A DNA stretch of 64,000 nucleotides from Juglans regia (lineage: Eukaryota > Streptophyta > Magnoliopsida > Fagales > Juglandaceae). Below are positions 23,437 to 33,990 of this stretch, in pieces. Location of the stretch: NCBI RefSeq assembly GCF_001411555.2, contig NC_049916.1:9807295-9871294 (forward strand), written 5' to 3'. Made by a program: the position numbers and the translations under genes. The stretch's first letter is position 1; each line of letters opens with the position of its first letter. The notes under the pieces are model-generated. The model made no database searches and was not told the DNA's origin. It worked only from the letters and a program-made list of their open reading frames with translations.

Positions 23437-23635
23437 TGGTCTCGTTTGTTTTTACAATCATTCTTATTTCATTTAATTTAATTATTACAATTTTTTCAAA
23501 TTTTCACATAAAATAAAATAAATAATTCAACTTTTTCAAATATCAAAACAAAAATAATATTAAAAAATATATTTTAATAATATTTTATTTAATTTTTAAC
23601 TTCTATTTCAACTCATCTCTTTTACGAAAACAAAG
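23437..23635 (-). repeat. MITE family A copy (minus orientation)
   Basis: Contains ttattacaattttttcaaat, aataatattaaaaaatat and tcaactcatctctttta: the complement of the copy at 23184. Confidence 0.72.
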
Positions 23636-24185
23636 TTGGCTAGCAATTGCCCAAAGCTGGCTAGACTCTTTTTCCCCAAATCTTAACTAAGAAACACAAT
23701 GTGGTTCACAAAGTTTTTAAAAGCTTGAAACAAGTATTTTCTAAAATGACTGTTATATCCAAAAAGAAATTACACAAAAACAATCCTACAAATTGACGTG
23801 GTTTCATATAATTCGTTAGATCTACTTTATAATTTGATAAATCATATTAAGTCACATCAGTTTGTAAGATTATTTTTGTATAATCACTTTTTGATTAGAG
23901 TATTTTCCATTTTCAAAATTTCTCTAACTATATATATCCTTGATGCCTAATTTTTCTCCCCACAACTTCGAGAACGTCCCCAAGCTGGCTAGCAACAGTA
24001 CTTCAAGTCATAAGTTGTGAATTGATGATTGAGTTTAATGCTTCAGGAAAATTGCAAAAAATGGCGTTCACATTTCTTTTTGCCTTTGAGTCAAAATTTT
24101 CTAACAACCATTCTATAGCAGCAGCTGGTGGTGGCTGATGAGCACCAAACACAGCAAAAATTTCCAGATGCTAGCTAGAACGGGG

Positions 24186-24510
24186 TTGTTTGGATGTTGA
24201 TATAGTTTCATCTCATCCTATCTAATCTCATATCTTCTCATCACATTTAAACACCACTCAAATATACGCTTTTCAATTTCAAATTTTAAAATTTTTCATC
24301 TAATCATTACAACTTTTCCAAATTTAAAAAAAAAAAAAAATCAATTTTTTCAAATCTCAAAATAAAAAGAATATTAAAAAAAGAATATTATAATAATATT
24401 ATAATTTTTTTTCTCTCATTTCTCAAAATCTTATAAAACATCATAACTCAAATCATTTCACTTCTATTCACAAATTTCTTATTTCATCTCATCTCTCAAT
24501 CATTCTCATC
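24186..24510 (-). repeat. MITE family A-related copy, extended
   Basis: Starts ttgtttggatgttgatatag, runs through tcattacaacttttccaaat and a central A/T block, and ends in catctcatctctcaatcattc. Longer than the others (about 325 bp), with an inserted ctcatttctcaaaatc segment. Confidence 0.65.
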
Positions 24511-24512
24511 TA

Positions 24513-24705
24513 GGTGCCGGTTGAATAGTGAGTTGAGATGAAAGTTGAATAAAATATTATTAGAATATTATTTTTTAATATTATTATATATTCATTTAGG
24601 ATTTGAAAAAATTAAATTATTTATTATATTTTGTGTGAAAATTTAAAAAAAATATAATAATGAGATAAGATAAGATGTGATAAGACACTTTCACTATCCA
24701 AACGG
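24513..24705 (+). repeat. MITE family A copy
   Basis: Begins ggttgaatagtgagttgag and ends in cactttcactatccaaac. The two ends form short imperfect inverted repeats (t.GAATAGTGA against TTTGGATAGTGA). It directly abuts the previous copy in opposite orientation. Confidence 0.78.
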
Positions 24706-25218
24706 ATTTGTAAGTAAGGTTTGAGGGTTAATCATACTATTTTATTGTTTTTTTAAAAGGGAAAAATCACAATTTGCAGCCTGAACACTTCGTTTTTACA
24801 TAAAAATGATTAACACTACAAATAAACTACTAAATTTTTATAATTTGTATTCTTGATTAAAATCTAATTACAGTTGAAATCGATGAAAAGTGAGAGTAGT
24901 TTGGGGACATAAATGCGTTTCCCTAAAATAAATAGGGGAAGAATGAGAGCCAAACCACACCAGCAAATTGCCAATCATGTGGTCCTGACAAAAAAAAAAA
25001 ATGTATTTTAATCACATGCATTTCTTCTTTGTTAATGCTAAAATAATATATCCATCCACGAATCCGCCACAAGCTGTCAAAGAGTTATTATATATCCAAG
25101 AGCTCAACTATTTACAAGTTTGTAAATATGTAATTTACTGTGAGATTTATTATAATTATATATAAAAAAAAATCAAAGCACAAATAATTTCTTATATTAG
25201 CTAACGAGGCAGCCTTCC
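24706..25218. other. Intergenic AT-rich sequence
   Basis: No ORF or repeat recognised apart from A/T runs. Confidence 0.4.
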
Positions 25219-25420
25219 ACATTATTTGGATAGTGAAAACAATTCATCTCATCATTATAATTTTTTTAAATTCTCATATAAAATATAATAAACAATTTAA
25301 TTTTTTCAAATTTCAAAATAATAATAATATTAAAAAATAATATTCTAACAATATTTTATTCAACTTTTAATTTTGATCTAAAATCATTTCATCTCATCAA
25401 CATATCCAAACCACACCTCA
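25219..25420 (-). repeat. MITE family A copy (minus orientation)
   Basis: Starts atttggatagtgaaaac, has tcatctcatcattataattt, aataataataatattaaaa and ctaacaatattttattcaac, and ends catatccaaaccacacc. It lies about 440 bp beyond the stop codon of the U-box gene. Confidence 0.76.
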
Positions 25421-25544
25421 ATCCATCCTATTATCACTCTAAAACATATCGAGCATTGTATAATTTATTATGGGAATAATTGGTACATGCTCCTCAAACT
25501 AGTAAGACTCTACTCATAAGTGATAAGCAAGCTGATAAATTATG

Positions 25545-25722
25545 AGTAATGATAGAACGATACAAGTTCGAGATGTGCAAGTCTCATACAAATTCTTTGA
25601 AAGAAGTAGGACCATTAAAATAAAAAAGTAATTTTTTTTTTTTATTTTTCAAATGAATTATACTTTTTTTTAAATGGCTTGTATGCTCTCTAACTTGCAC
25701 AAATCATTTTACTAGAAAATAG
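25545..25722. repeat. MITE family B copy in the 3' flank of the U-box gene
   Basis: gagatgtgcaagtctcatac at one end and cttgtatgctctctaacttgcac at the other, with an AT core. It is within about 140 bp of the stop codon, so it may fall in the 3' UTR or polyadenylation region. Confidence 0.6.
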
Positions 25723-25860
25723 TACTTATGAGTTTGGACAGGAGCTGTCCACAAATATTATTATTCTCTATACAAATTTTGATTGTGTAAGTTGGCTGCT
25801 GCATGCCCTTATTACCAATATTCTCACTAAATTAACTACTTCAAAACTGGTACTTGTCCT

Positions 25861-27189
25861 TCAAAAGTGCCTTTTGAGATTCTTGAAATCCATAGACTCA
25901 ACACACTCCAACCTATCCCTGTGAAGATTCAACAGTTTCAACAACTCTGTGGCCTTCTCCTTTGTTCTATCTGCACAACCAACCTGTAACAGCAACAGCA
26001 GCTTCTGAAACGCACCCACTTGAAGTGCTTCAACAACAACAACACTTGCCTCTTCCCTCTTTTCATTCTTGCAAATCAGCTTCCAAAGGATGGACACCGA
26101 GAACTCGGTTGCCAAATCCGATACCCTCAGTATCTTCTTAACTAAAACCGGCATGGTCAGAGCATGATTGTAGGCCTTCTCTATCCCTTGTTCACTGCTG
26201 CATATCCCATCAAGAACACCCTCTGCCTTCTCGCACATGCTTCTTTCGTTATCTACAAGTAATTCTAAAAGCAAAGAGACCAAACCCATATCCACAAATC
26301 TTTCTATAATTGCCTCATTTGGAAACGAGCGGCTGACCATGTGATATATCACCATTAACGAAGCTTTTGTTGCAGTAGGGCAAATGGGCTCTTTAATCAG
26401 CTTCACTAATGCTTCCAAAGCTCCTTCAATCTTGGAAAATGATTCTACCCTACTCTCATCCAATGAAAGAACATCCTTTAAAGCCAAGACTGAATTTCTT
26501 CTCCCCGACAAATCCCCACACTTCAAAAACCAGGCCATGCAATGCAATGAAGCAGACGATTGGAGGTAGGACTTGGCCTCTCTGTCCAATGGGAAAAGTA
26601 ATGCTAAAGTCGACAAGATCTCCTCCAACACCGCAGCATTTCTGTCGAAAGACACTTTGGAAAATATGTCAAACGCAGCCGACAAAACACTGCCTGTCGT
26701 GTTGGCCACAATGCACCGCTTGTTTCGGTCACTCTCCTTCGCCAATGCCTTGAGCTTGGTCACCAACTTCAGGCACCCAGCTTGGTCTTCAAGTTCACTT
26801 GCCATGGTAATCTTACGAAGGAGTTCTGAAACCTGCGCCGAAGTCACGGGAATCCGAGGCGTGGGAATCCTTTCAATGCCATGGGACCCGTTCTCAACGC
26901 ACCAGTCTTGTATCATCTTCCTTATGGCATGATTCGGTATTGGCTCCAGACTCTTCAATTCCTGGTTTGTAATGGGACAGGTCTGGTTCCCGGCCTCGAG
27001 CCACGTCTCGATACTCTCACGGTCGTACGTAATCCCGGTGGAAAACGTGACCGGATCTTTCATCAAGTCTAGAGAAATTGGGCATCGGAAATGGCCCGGT
27101 ATCGTCAGCTCCATGTCTCTGTTCTCGCCCCATGGCTGCTCCTTACCGGCACGGCGATCGGCTCTTCGCCGTCTCCACGAAGAGATCAT
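25861..27189 (-). CDS. PUB21: U-box domain E3 ubiquitin ligase, PUB20/PUB21/CMPG1-like
   Basis: Intact intronless ORF of 442 residues. It should act as an E3 ubiquitin ligase, with the U-box recruiting an E2 and the C-terminal ARM-type helical repeats binding substrates. A basic N-terminus (SWRRRRADRRAGK) precedes the U-box at about residues 31-105, with hallmark blocks FRCPISLDLMKDPV, TGITYDRESIE, TCPITNQ and IPNHAIRKMI. The IPTPRIPV linker follows, then helical ARM-like repeats from about 125 to 435. Length and linker fit the PUB20/PUB21/CMPG1 class, whose known members act in immune signalling. PUB20 versus PUB21 cannot be settled from sequence alone. The first ATG (27187-27189) gives the class-typical basic leader; an internal Met at residue 26 is the alternative. 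It is the only intact host gene here, and is GC-richer than its surroundings. Confidence 0.96.
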   Translation of the reverse strand: MISSWRRRRADRRAGKEQPWGENRDMELTIPGHFRCPISLDLMKDPVTFSTGITYDRESIETWLEAGNQTCPITNQELKSLEPIPNHAIRKMIQDWCVENGSHGIERIPTPRIPVTSAQVSELLRKITMASELEDQAGCLKLVTKLKALAKESDRNKRCIVANTTGSVLSAAFDIFSKVSFDRNAAVLEEILSTLALLFPLDREAKSYLQSSASLHCMAWFLKCGDLSGRRNSVLALKDVLSLDESRVESFSKIEGALEALVKLIKEPICPTATKASLMVIYHMVSRSFPNEAIIERFVDMGLVSLLLELLVDNERSMCEKAEGVLDGICSSEQGIEKAYNHALTMPVLVKKILRVSDLATEFSVSILWKLICKNEKREEASVVVVEALQVGAFQKLLLLLQVGCADRTKEKATELLKLLNLHRDRLECVESMDFKNLKRHF

Positions 27190-27600
27190 TCTGTGTGAAG
27201 GAATTGGATGAGAATTGGCAGCACTGGGAATGAGTTTTTATGTTACACGTTAAAAGACGAAGGAATATTTACATATATTAATAAGCACACGTTCAACATT
27301 CAAAACTTGTGGAGTAATCTGATATTGTGGTTTGAAACCAAAGAAAAAAGCGATCAGTAGAACTAGAAGAATGGGTTTTGAATATTCAAACCTTTGAATT
27401 TGACATGGTAAAATAAAATCAAACAACCGTCCGTGTACGTGGTTTTGTCGGAATATATAGAATTGATCAAACCCCTCTAAATTAAAAACAGAAAACAAAA
27501 ATCAAAAGTTTGACACGAAAGTTGGTCAACTAGTCGGTGGACTGACCGACTGACTCATTCCCCACACATACAGCGCACCTTTTTGCTCCATGTGAGAAAG
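27190..27600 (-). promoter_or_regulatory. Upstream region of the U-box gene with W-box cores
   Basis: Within about 350 bp upstream of the ATG lie three W-box cores (TTGAC or its complement) at 27400-27404, 27510-27514 and 27525-27529. The last reads GTTGAC on the gene strand. A TGACTCA word lies at 27551-27557. A possible TATA element (TAATATATG on the gene strand) lies at 27272-27280, about 85 bp before the ATG. WRKY factors bind W-boxes, and the parsley CMPG1 promoter is known for an elicitor-responsive W-box. Control of this gene by WRKY factors is inference. Confidence 0.5.
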
Positions 27601-28639
27601 GCATGCATAGATGTTGCTCGTTTTTTCATTTTCTTCGTCTTGGCAAAACAATTATCATTTGGCTTTCCCCTTCACTTACCTCAACCCTCGGGTCCTTAAT
27701 TGTTTTAATTCAGAGACTTTTATTTATTGAGTATTTAGTGCTTCTGATAAATTAACTCTCAATTTTTAAGTTTAATTTTTAATCTAACTATTTCAAGTAG
27801 AGATAACAGATATATAAAATGTGTCTTATAATATTTACAAATTTTTTAATATTATTCAAAAAATTCAAACTAATAATGATAAAATTTATATATTCTATAT
27901 CAAAAAATTTAAGGTGATAGCAATTTTTTATTATTATTTATATTTATATTTTAACATTCCATTCAACACGTGAGATGAATTTTTTTAATAAGTAAGTTTA
28001 ATATGTAAAATATTTAATTAAATGAATAAAGTATAGAGTTAGCATTGAATACTAGACATTTACTTTGATACAATAAAAAATCTCCCATTTCCTTAAAATT
28101 TTAAATGAAAAAAATAAATTTTATTATTTATATTTATCACTTCACATATTTCACTTAAGAGTAATACTAGGTATACGTTTTAAATAGATAAATCTTATAT
28201 AAGTTCTTTATAAAAAAATAATTTCTATTAATAAAAATTAATTTTTTATGCTATAAAAATCTACATTTTTATAAAAAAATTATTTATTTAAAATTTATAC
28301 AAATCATTCTTAAATATCTTTCAAACCGAGACAAAAAAAAGTTAGTCCTAAGACAACTAAGACAAGTATCCAACAGTACTAGGTTTTCCGATTCACATGC
28401 AAGTTGGGATCCTGAACGCGTACTTGACGCGCACGCACGACCTTGCAATTAGGCGGTGATCGGGCTCACTCGTTGGCGCCTAACTGACAAACGCGTGAAG
28501 GACTGGGTATTTTATAGTGGTGAGCAACCCGGCTGGAAATGCGTGCACCAACACTTGCGTATTCCTCGCAGTGCACGGAAGCATATATTTTATACGTATG
28601 GGACAATCTACAGTGACAGAACCTTGTTTGGTTAGAACG
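27601..28639. other. Intergenic: AT-rich DNA and a GC-rich patch
   Basis: 27720-28370 is very AT-rich, with a MITE-like stretch at about 28156-28320 (gagtaatactaggtatac, aaatttatacaaatcattc). About 28375-28600 is distinctly GC- and CpG-rich (acgcgtacttgacgcgcacg and ggcgcctaactgac). No ORF in the patch. Confidence 0.5.
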
Positions 28640-29010
28640 CCCTCAAAGTTTTTCAATATTTCCTGGCTGGATTGATTTTTTTGACTACACTCAGCTTAGC
28701 TAAATTCAATTCAGATTTAGATATTTTTTAATATTTAAATATTAAAATTTTAAATTATTAAATTCATCTCAATTTAAAATTTTTTTATAAGCAAAACTTA
28801 TAATATTTTTAACTCAATACCTCTTTACATGTGGGATTCATAATATTTTTTAACTTTTTATAAATATATCTAAATTCATTTTAATATTTAAATATATCTA
28901 AACTCATCTTAGGTCGACCCTACAAAACTCAGTACTCCACCATCTCAACTCATTACTATTCATAAAGAACTCAACTCAATTCAACTCAACTCAATATCGA
29001 AACGCAATCT
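28640..29010 (-). repeat. AT-rich repeat related to 22640-23115
   Basis: Blocks tatctaaattcattttaa, ctcatcttaggtcgaccc, ctcattactattcataaag and aactcaactcaattcaac occur in the same order as in 22640-23115, with better preserved ends. Confidence 0.55.
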
Positions 29011-29211
29011 TAATCAATCAAATTTTAAAAAATAAATTCTTCTCTCATTTCCACAACCGAATAAAAAATAAATCATTGAAAAATTCACAAATATCCTCAA
29101 AAGTTTTCATAACCAACCATACTAGCACGTATTACAATCTCGTGTATAACCTTCTCATAGTACAATTATCCGTGGGGATGGAATTTAGAGTATATAATTC
29201 CTATTCTAATC

Positions 29212-29610
29212 AAAGTTGTGAAAATCGTACCGTACCAACCGGTACGGCCGGTATTTTCCATACCGGTCATTAGGCCAATACAGGTATTACATGTATTTCG
29301 TATCGGCTTAAATACCGGCCGTTTCGGCTTGTACCGGCTGATATTTCGGCCTTCATTTTTTTTTAAATCTTTCAAACTACAAGTTCATTTTTTGACCCCC
29401 AATTCAGACTATTTATAATTTATATATATATGTATTTATATATAGATTATTATTTTGAAATATAATTTTAGAATATAATTTATTTATATATTGACTATCT
29501 CGAAATGTTATCCCGAAACGGTATTTCGCAACGGTATCGATATCGAAATATTTCGTTCCAGAATATTGACCAGTACAGGATTTGGTATGGTATTCAAAAT
29601 ATTGATTCTA
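29212..29610. mobile_element. MITE-like element with ccggtacgg-rich interior
   Basis: The left part reads gaaaatcgtaccgtaccaacc. The right part reads ggtatggtattcaaaatatt, roughly its inverted complement. The interior repeats taccgg, tttcggc and gaaacggtatttcg words around an AT-rich core. A target duplication is not clear. The small ORFs here (29166-29375 minus, 29218-29418 plus) are repeat translations. Confidence 0.45.
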
Positions 29611-30659
29611 ATAGTTTTCTTAATTTTAAGCTAAATATCTTTACACCAAATTAAATCTCGAATGGTTAGTCAAGCATCCAATGAACGAGCATTCAGTAAG
29701 ATTAGGTGAGGACCTCGAAGGCTCGAAGTACTGTTACATGAGTAAAACCTAGGAAATCTACGAATATCTTTTAAAAATCCGAGCAAATCGTCTTCTTCTA
29801 CCTTTTCGTTACAATCATAGTACGATTACTTTTGGACTACTTTAGCTTTTGAGGATTCTGGATAGAATTAATGAAAATAATCTATATAATTTTAGAATAT
29901 ATAACTTTTATGTGGTCTATTTGAAAAAAGTAAAATATAAAAATAAAAAATCTTAAGACTTGTAATTGAAAAAATAATATTTTCATAATTTCCTATATTG
30001 TTTTTAAAAAAAGTATGCAAAATTTACGCATCATAAAACTGTATTTAACATTACTTTATCTTAAATTAGTATATAGTGTGCGAAATTTTATCCAATAAAA
30101 AGCTATCATATCACTTTTTTTAATTATATTTAAAATAAACTTATCCTAACCCAATTAAAACTTACATTTTTTTTTATGGAAATTGCTTCTCCTATAGAAG
30201 GTGGTCACCGATGGTGGCCACTGAATGCATTTTTTTATTTTTACTTAATTTTTTAAAATGAATATATATTTTTTTATTTTAACAAAGAAATATTTAACAA
30301 ATTTAAAAAAAAATATTAAAAAAAAAATTGCCTATTCGGTGTTGGTTTCGGTGGACTCCTTTCGTAGGAGTAGCACCGTCTCTTTTTTTTATATATATAA
30401 TTGATGGTAGTTGTCGGCTGCCATATTCCGGCCAACTCCAGTTGCTGGCTGCCAGATTTCGACCGATGGCAATCATCATCCAGAGTGACCGTATTCGAAA
30501 TAGTAAGAACGTAAGTTTTCAGCTATATATGTTCATTGCAAAAGAAAAATTCCGGTAGCATCCTATAAGATATCAACCCATTCAAAATCGGACTTGAAAG
30601 TTTCATTTCATCCTGCTCAAGTGGTTGCACACCTGCATCAACTTCAAAAGAGGTATTGA
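29611..30659. other. Intergenic AT-rich sequence
   Basis: No supported gene. 30340-30480 is richer in G/C with gttggtttcggtgg, cggctgccatattccggcc and similar words. The ORF at 30328-30558 has no recognisable domain. Confidence 0.4.
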
Positions 30660-30757
30660 ATATAGCGTTAGTCTTCTCTCAACTCTCTCTAAGAAGTCGA
30701 GGTGAAGTTTGAGGTAGAACACGTTGTTAGTCACTTTAAGCCGAATTATCTAGGCAA

Positions 30758-32796
30758 ATGATGGATGATATTCAGGAGAAATCGAGTAGATGTTAACAGA
30801 GGATGAATCCAATGTCCTGGAATTGGATGGGAAGGGGGTGACTGAAACCAAGGAGAAGGGTGATCGAAGTTTGGTGGAAAAGTTGTTTACTGATAGAGTA
30901 GTTGGGAAAGAGGTGATTTTATCAACAATGACAAAGATCTAGAGAGTTAGCAAACCAGCTGTGTTTCAAGATTGTGGGCCAAATGTGTTTATGGTTACCT
31001 TTGCTACACATGCCAATAAGCATAAATTGTTGTCTGGAAAGCCATGGCTTTTCGATAATGGTCTTTTGCATTGAAGTTATTTGATGGGTTTTCTCAATCG
31101 AGCAAGATCAAGTATGATAGTCAAGAATTCTGGGTTCAACTTCACAATTTGCCATTAGCATACATGAACAGAGTATGTGGAGCGCAGATAAGCAAGTCAA
31201 TTGGTAAAGTAGTTGAAGTGGATATCCCGGATGATGGTATTCGGATGGGGCAAGTTCCTCAGGATTAAAATTGAAGTGAAATTAAATCAAGCTCTGTCAA
31301 GAAAGAGAATGATCAGTGTGAATGGTGAGAAGGTTTGGATTCCCATAAAATATGAAAAGTTGCCCAAGGTGTGTTTTACGTGTGGATATCTTGTAAATGA
31401 ACCAAGGGCTGTTAGTTGAAAATGGGGATTCAGAGCATCATGTAGAACAAACACAACAGTTGGGTACGTGGCTATGTGCTGAATCAATATATGAGACGAA
31501 GTCACTATAGTGAGAACTTTTACAAGGAAAAGATGAATGCGGGCCGCTGTAATGAGTCAGATGGAAATGGCAGAGTTGGGAAGGTCATCCATGGAGATCT
31601 CGAGAGGTTGAGGAAGAATTCTGAGGAGTGGGTGGAATTGGAAACATAATTGGGAGGCAGAGAAGGCAGAAATTTAGGAACCAAATCCAATTCAAATTTG
31701 ATTTGGTTCTGAATTCCTGAATTGTTAGTTAGAGAGCAACAAAAGGAGAGCGAGGTTGAGGAATCTGAGAGAATGAGGAAGATAATAAATTTTGAAAATA
31801 TGAAGGAAAGAGGAGGTGACGAGGCGAGGTTGGGTCTGGGTCTAGGCCTAGGTTTAGATCAACTCATAGAAAAGCAAGACGAAAGGAGGGGAAGTATTGG
31901 GTTGGATAGCTAGTCGAGCCCAACCTATGTAGAAAATCAAACTGAACTGCCTACTAATACATGTCCTGCTCCCAGTGGATGTATGTTTCACAAGAACAAA
32001 GGAGGATGGAAGAAACGTGCATGGGGAAAAGGTATGACAAGGGGTAAAAGTTGATCGATCCGGACCGAACCGACCCGAGACCAAGATCGGTCGGTCTTGA
32101 TCCCTGAAATAAAGGACCGAGACTTTTTGGTCTAGTCCTGGTCCAGGGGTTTCCCACCCTGGATCGGATTAGACCGGCTGAATTTAAAAAAAATATATAG
32201 TTTATGTATATTACTTATATAATAGTTATATAATTTTTATATAACTTATCACCATTAAAAATATAAAATTTTAAATATGTTATTAAAAAATTAATATTCT
32301 ATAAATTAACTAACATATAATATCAATTAATTAATTATATAGTAATTATATAAGTTAAGAATGTAAATTTCATCTAATTTATTATCATTGATCATATAAA
32401 ATAATTTTTTATTGAGTTAGTTACATAATCTACATTAATAATTCACTTAATTTTAATTTAATATTTTAATTAAATTTTTTCATTAATTTATTTAAAAAAA
32501 GAAGAAAAAAATAATTAGGCCGGACAGGACCAGATCGTAGTCCGATCCCTAGGGATGTTTGGTTTGGGGAAAATGATGGACCGAAAATTTCGGCCTATCA
32601 CCCTCCCGCCCTCACCCCCCGTGCGGGGACCGAACTGGACCGATTTACACCCATAGGTATGACTATTGCTAATGGCAATTTGAATTTACCTAAGAAAATG
32701 GGTTTAATGGATGAAAATGATATTTATAAGGGTGAGGAAGGTTGGAAAAGAATGAGAGGTAATGTAGATGGGGATTACAACATTACAGATATTTGA
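30758..32796 (+). pseudogene. LINE-3 ORF1 pseudogene: DUF4283 plus zinc knuckle, split by a hAT-like insertion
   Basis: From ATG 30758 the frame gives the acidic N-terminus and DUF4283 blocks (VLELDGKGV, TFATHANKHKLLSGKPWLF). Stops and shifts near 30790, 30940 and 31070, then 31071-31268 (FWVQLHNLPLAYMNRV) and 31213-31419 (KVWIPIKYEKLPKVCFTCGYL, the start of the zinc knuckle). The basic/Gly-rich tail at 31722-31913 is split by the hAT-like insertion at 32039-32655 and resumes (LPKKMGLMDENDIYKGEEGW) to TGA at 32794-32796. Confidence 0.87.
32039..32655. mobile_element. hAT-like non-autonomous element 1 inside LINE-3 ORF1
   Basis: 617 bp, flanked by a perfect 8-bp duplication GGTATGAC (32031-32038 and 32656-32663). 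The ends are imperfect inverted repeats of the TAGGGGTGTAAA type (left aaggggtaaaag, right tttacacccata). The outer parts contain cggaccgaacc/ggaccgaactgg; the core at 32185-32510 is AT-rich. It is similar in style to 20521-21081. Confidence 0.85.
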
Positions 32797-32832
32797 CCTG
32801 GTGGTGGCTGCTGACCAGCACTACCAAGAGCA

Positions 32833-32880
32833 ATGAAAGCCTTAAGTTGGAACTGTCGGGGGCTTGGTAACCCCGTACAG
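32833..32880 (+). pseudogene. LINE-3 ORF2 start, duplicated copy A
   Basis: MKALSWNCRGLGNPVQ, the conserved start of the plant LINE endonuclease, cut at the CTCATGAC target of hAT-like element 2 (32881-32888). In unit A only the first 771 bp of that element follow, so this copy is a dead stub. The same start recurs at 33935 in unit B. Confidence 0.9.
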
Positions 32881-32888
32881 CTCATGAC

Positions 32889-33327
32889 TAGCACTGTTCA
32901 TCCGGGTCGAGTTTTTTCTCGGCCCGGTCCGGAACCCGAAAAACAGGATTCCGGTTCTGGGTTTCGCCCCGAATAAAATGGATCCGAAACCCGGATTGTA
33001 AAACCTGGACCAACACGGTCCTGGTACGAGTTAGGGACCCTGGTACCGAGTTTAAACCCGGTACCTGGGTCTTTTAAAAAAAAAACCCGTATTGATAAAC
33101 CCTTCCCCCCCCGACTATTTCGACCCACTTCTCTCTCTCTCTAGTCTCTCTCTCTCTCTCTAGTCTCTCGCTCTCTCTCTCGTTGTGCTGCGGTAGATGT
33201 AGAAACCCTAGTCGCCGCCATCGCGTCGCCACATCTCCTTCGCCGTCGCCGCATCTCTATCGCCGTCGACCTTTGCTCTAGGTCGTTATTCCGGTAACCC
33301 CCCCTCCCCCGCGATTACTTTGACTCA

Positions 33328-33367
<40 letters not shown>

Positions 33368-33659
33368 TGTGTTGCGGCAGAAGCAAAAACCCTAGGTCCC
33401 TAGTCGCTGCCATTGTGACCCCATCATCGCATCTCCTTCGCCGTCGCCGCATTTGTTTGCCGTTGAGATGGGTCGTGCGGTGGTGTAGTTTTTGGAATGT
33501 TTGGAAACTTGTTTTTTTTTTTTTTAAATCTGTATTGGGTATCGACTTGTTTATGGATTCGTTGATTCTCTATTTTAATGAATCTGTTTGGATGTTGGGA
33601 AAGTTGAAGGAAAAATGCCCAAATTTGTTTACTTCGTCCTTTTCACTCTCTGTATGTAC
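32889..33659. mobile_element. hAT-like element 2, truncated copy in duplication unit A
   Basis: Begins TAGCACTGTTCATCCGGGT and ends abruptly at the duplication junction. Contains two (CT)n runs (33131-33182 and 33331-33363). It differs from the unit B copy by scattered substitutions and small indels. Confidence 0.88.
33131..33363. repeat. (CT)n microsatellites in hAT-like element 2, unit A
   Basis: Two tctctctc runs (33131-33182 with ctagt interruptions and 33331-33363). Their counterparts in unit B are at about 34230-34286 and 34435-34457. Confidence 0.9.
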
Positions 33660-33990
33660 TGTTTGGTTTGGGGAAAATGATGGACTGAAAATTTCGGCCT
33701 ATCCCTCCCGCCCTCCCCCCCCCCGCGGGGACTGAACTGGACCGATTTACACCCATAGGTATGACTATTGCTAATGGCAGTTTGAATTTACCTAAGAAAA
33801 TGGGTTTAATGGATGAAAATGATATTTATAAGGGTGAGGAAGGTTGGAAAAGAATGAGAGGTAATGTAGATGGGGATTACAACATTATAGATATTTGACC
33901 AGGTGGTGGCTGCTGACCAGCACTACCTAGAGCAATGAAAGCCTTAAGTTGGAACTGTCGGGGGCTTGGTAACCCCGTACAGCTCATGAC

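Noticed and set aside
26384..27211. Plus-strand ORFs of 60-119 codons over the U-box gene
   Set aside because: They are antisense frames of a GC-richer real gene and encode no recognisable domain.
27250..27498. 82-codon minus-strand ORF upstream of the U-box gene as an upstream ORF
   Set aside because: It lies mostly beyond the likely TATA element, so it is probably not in the transcript. Codon content is AT-driven.
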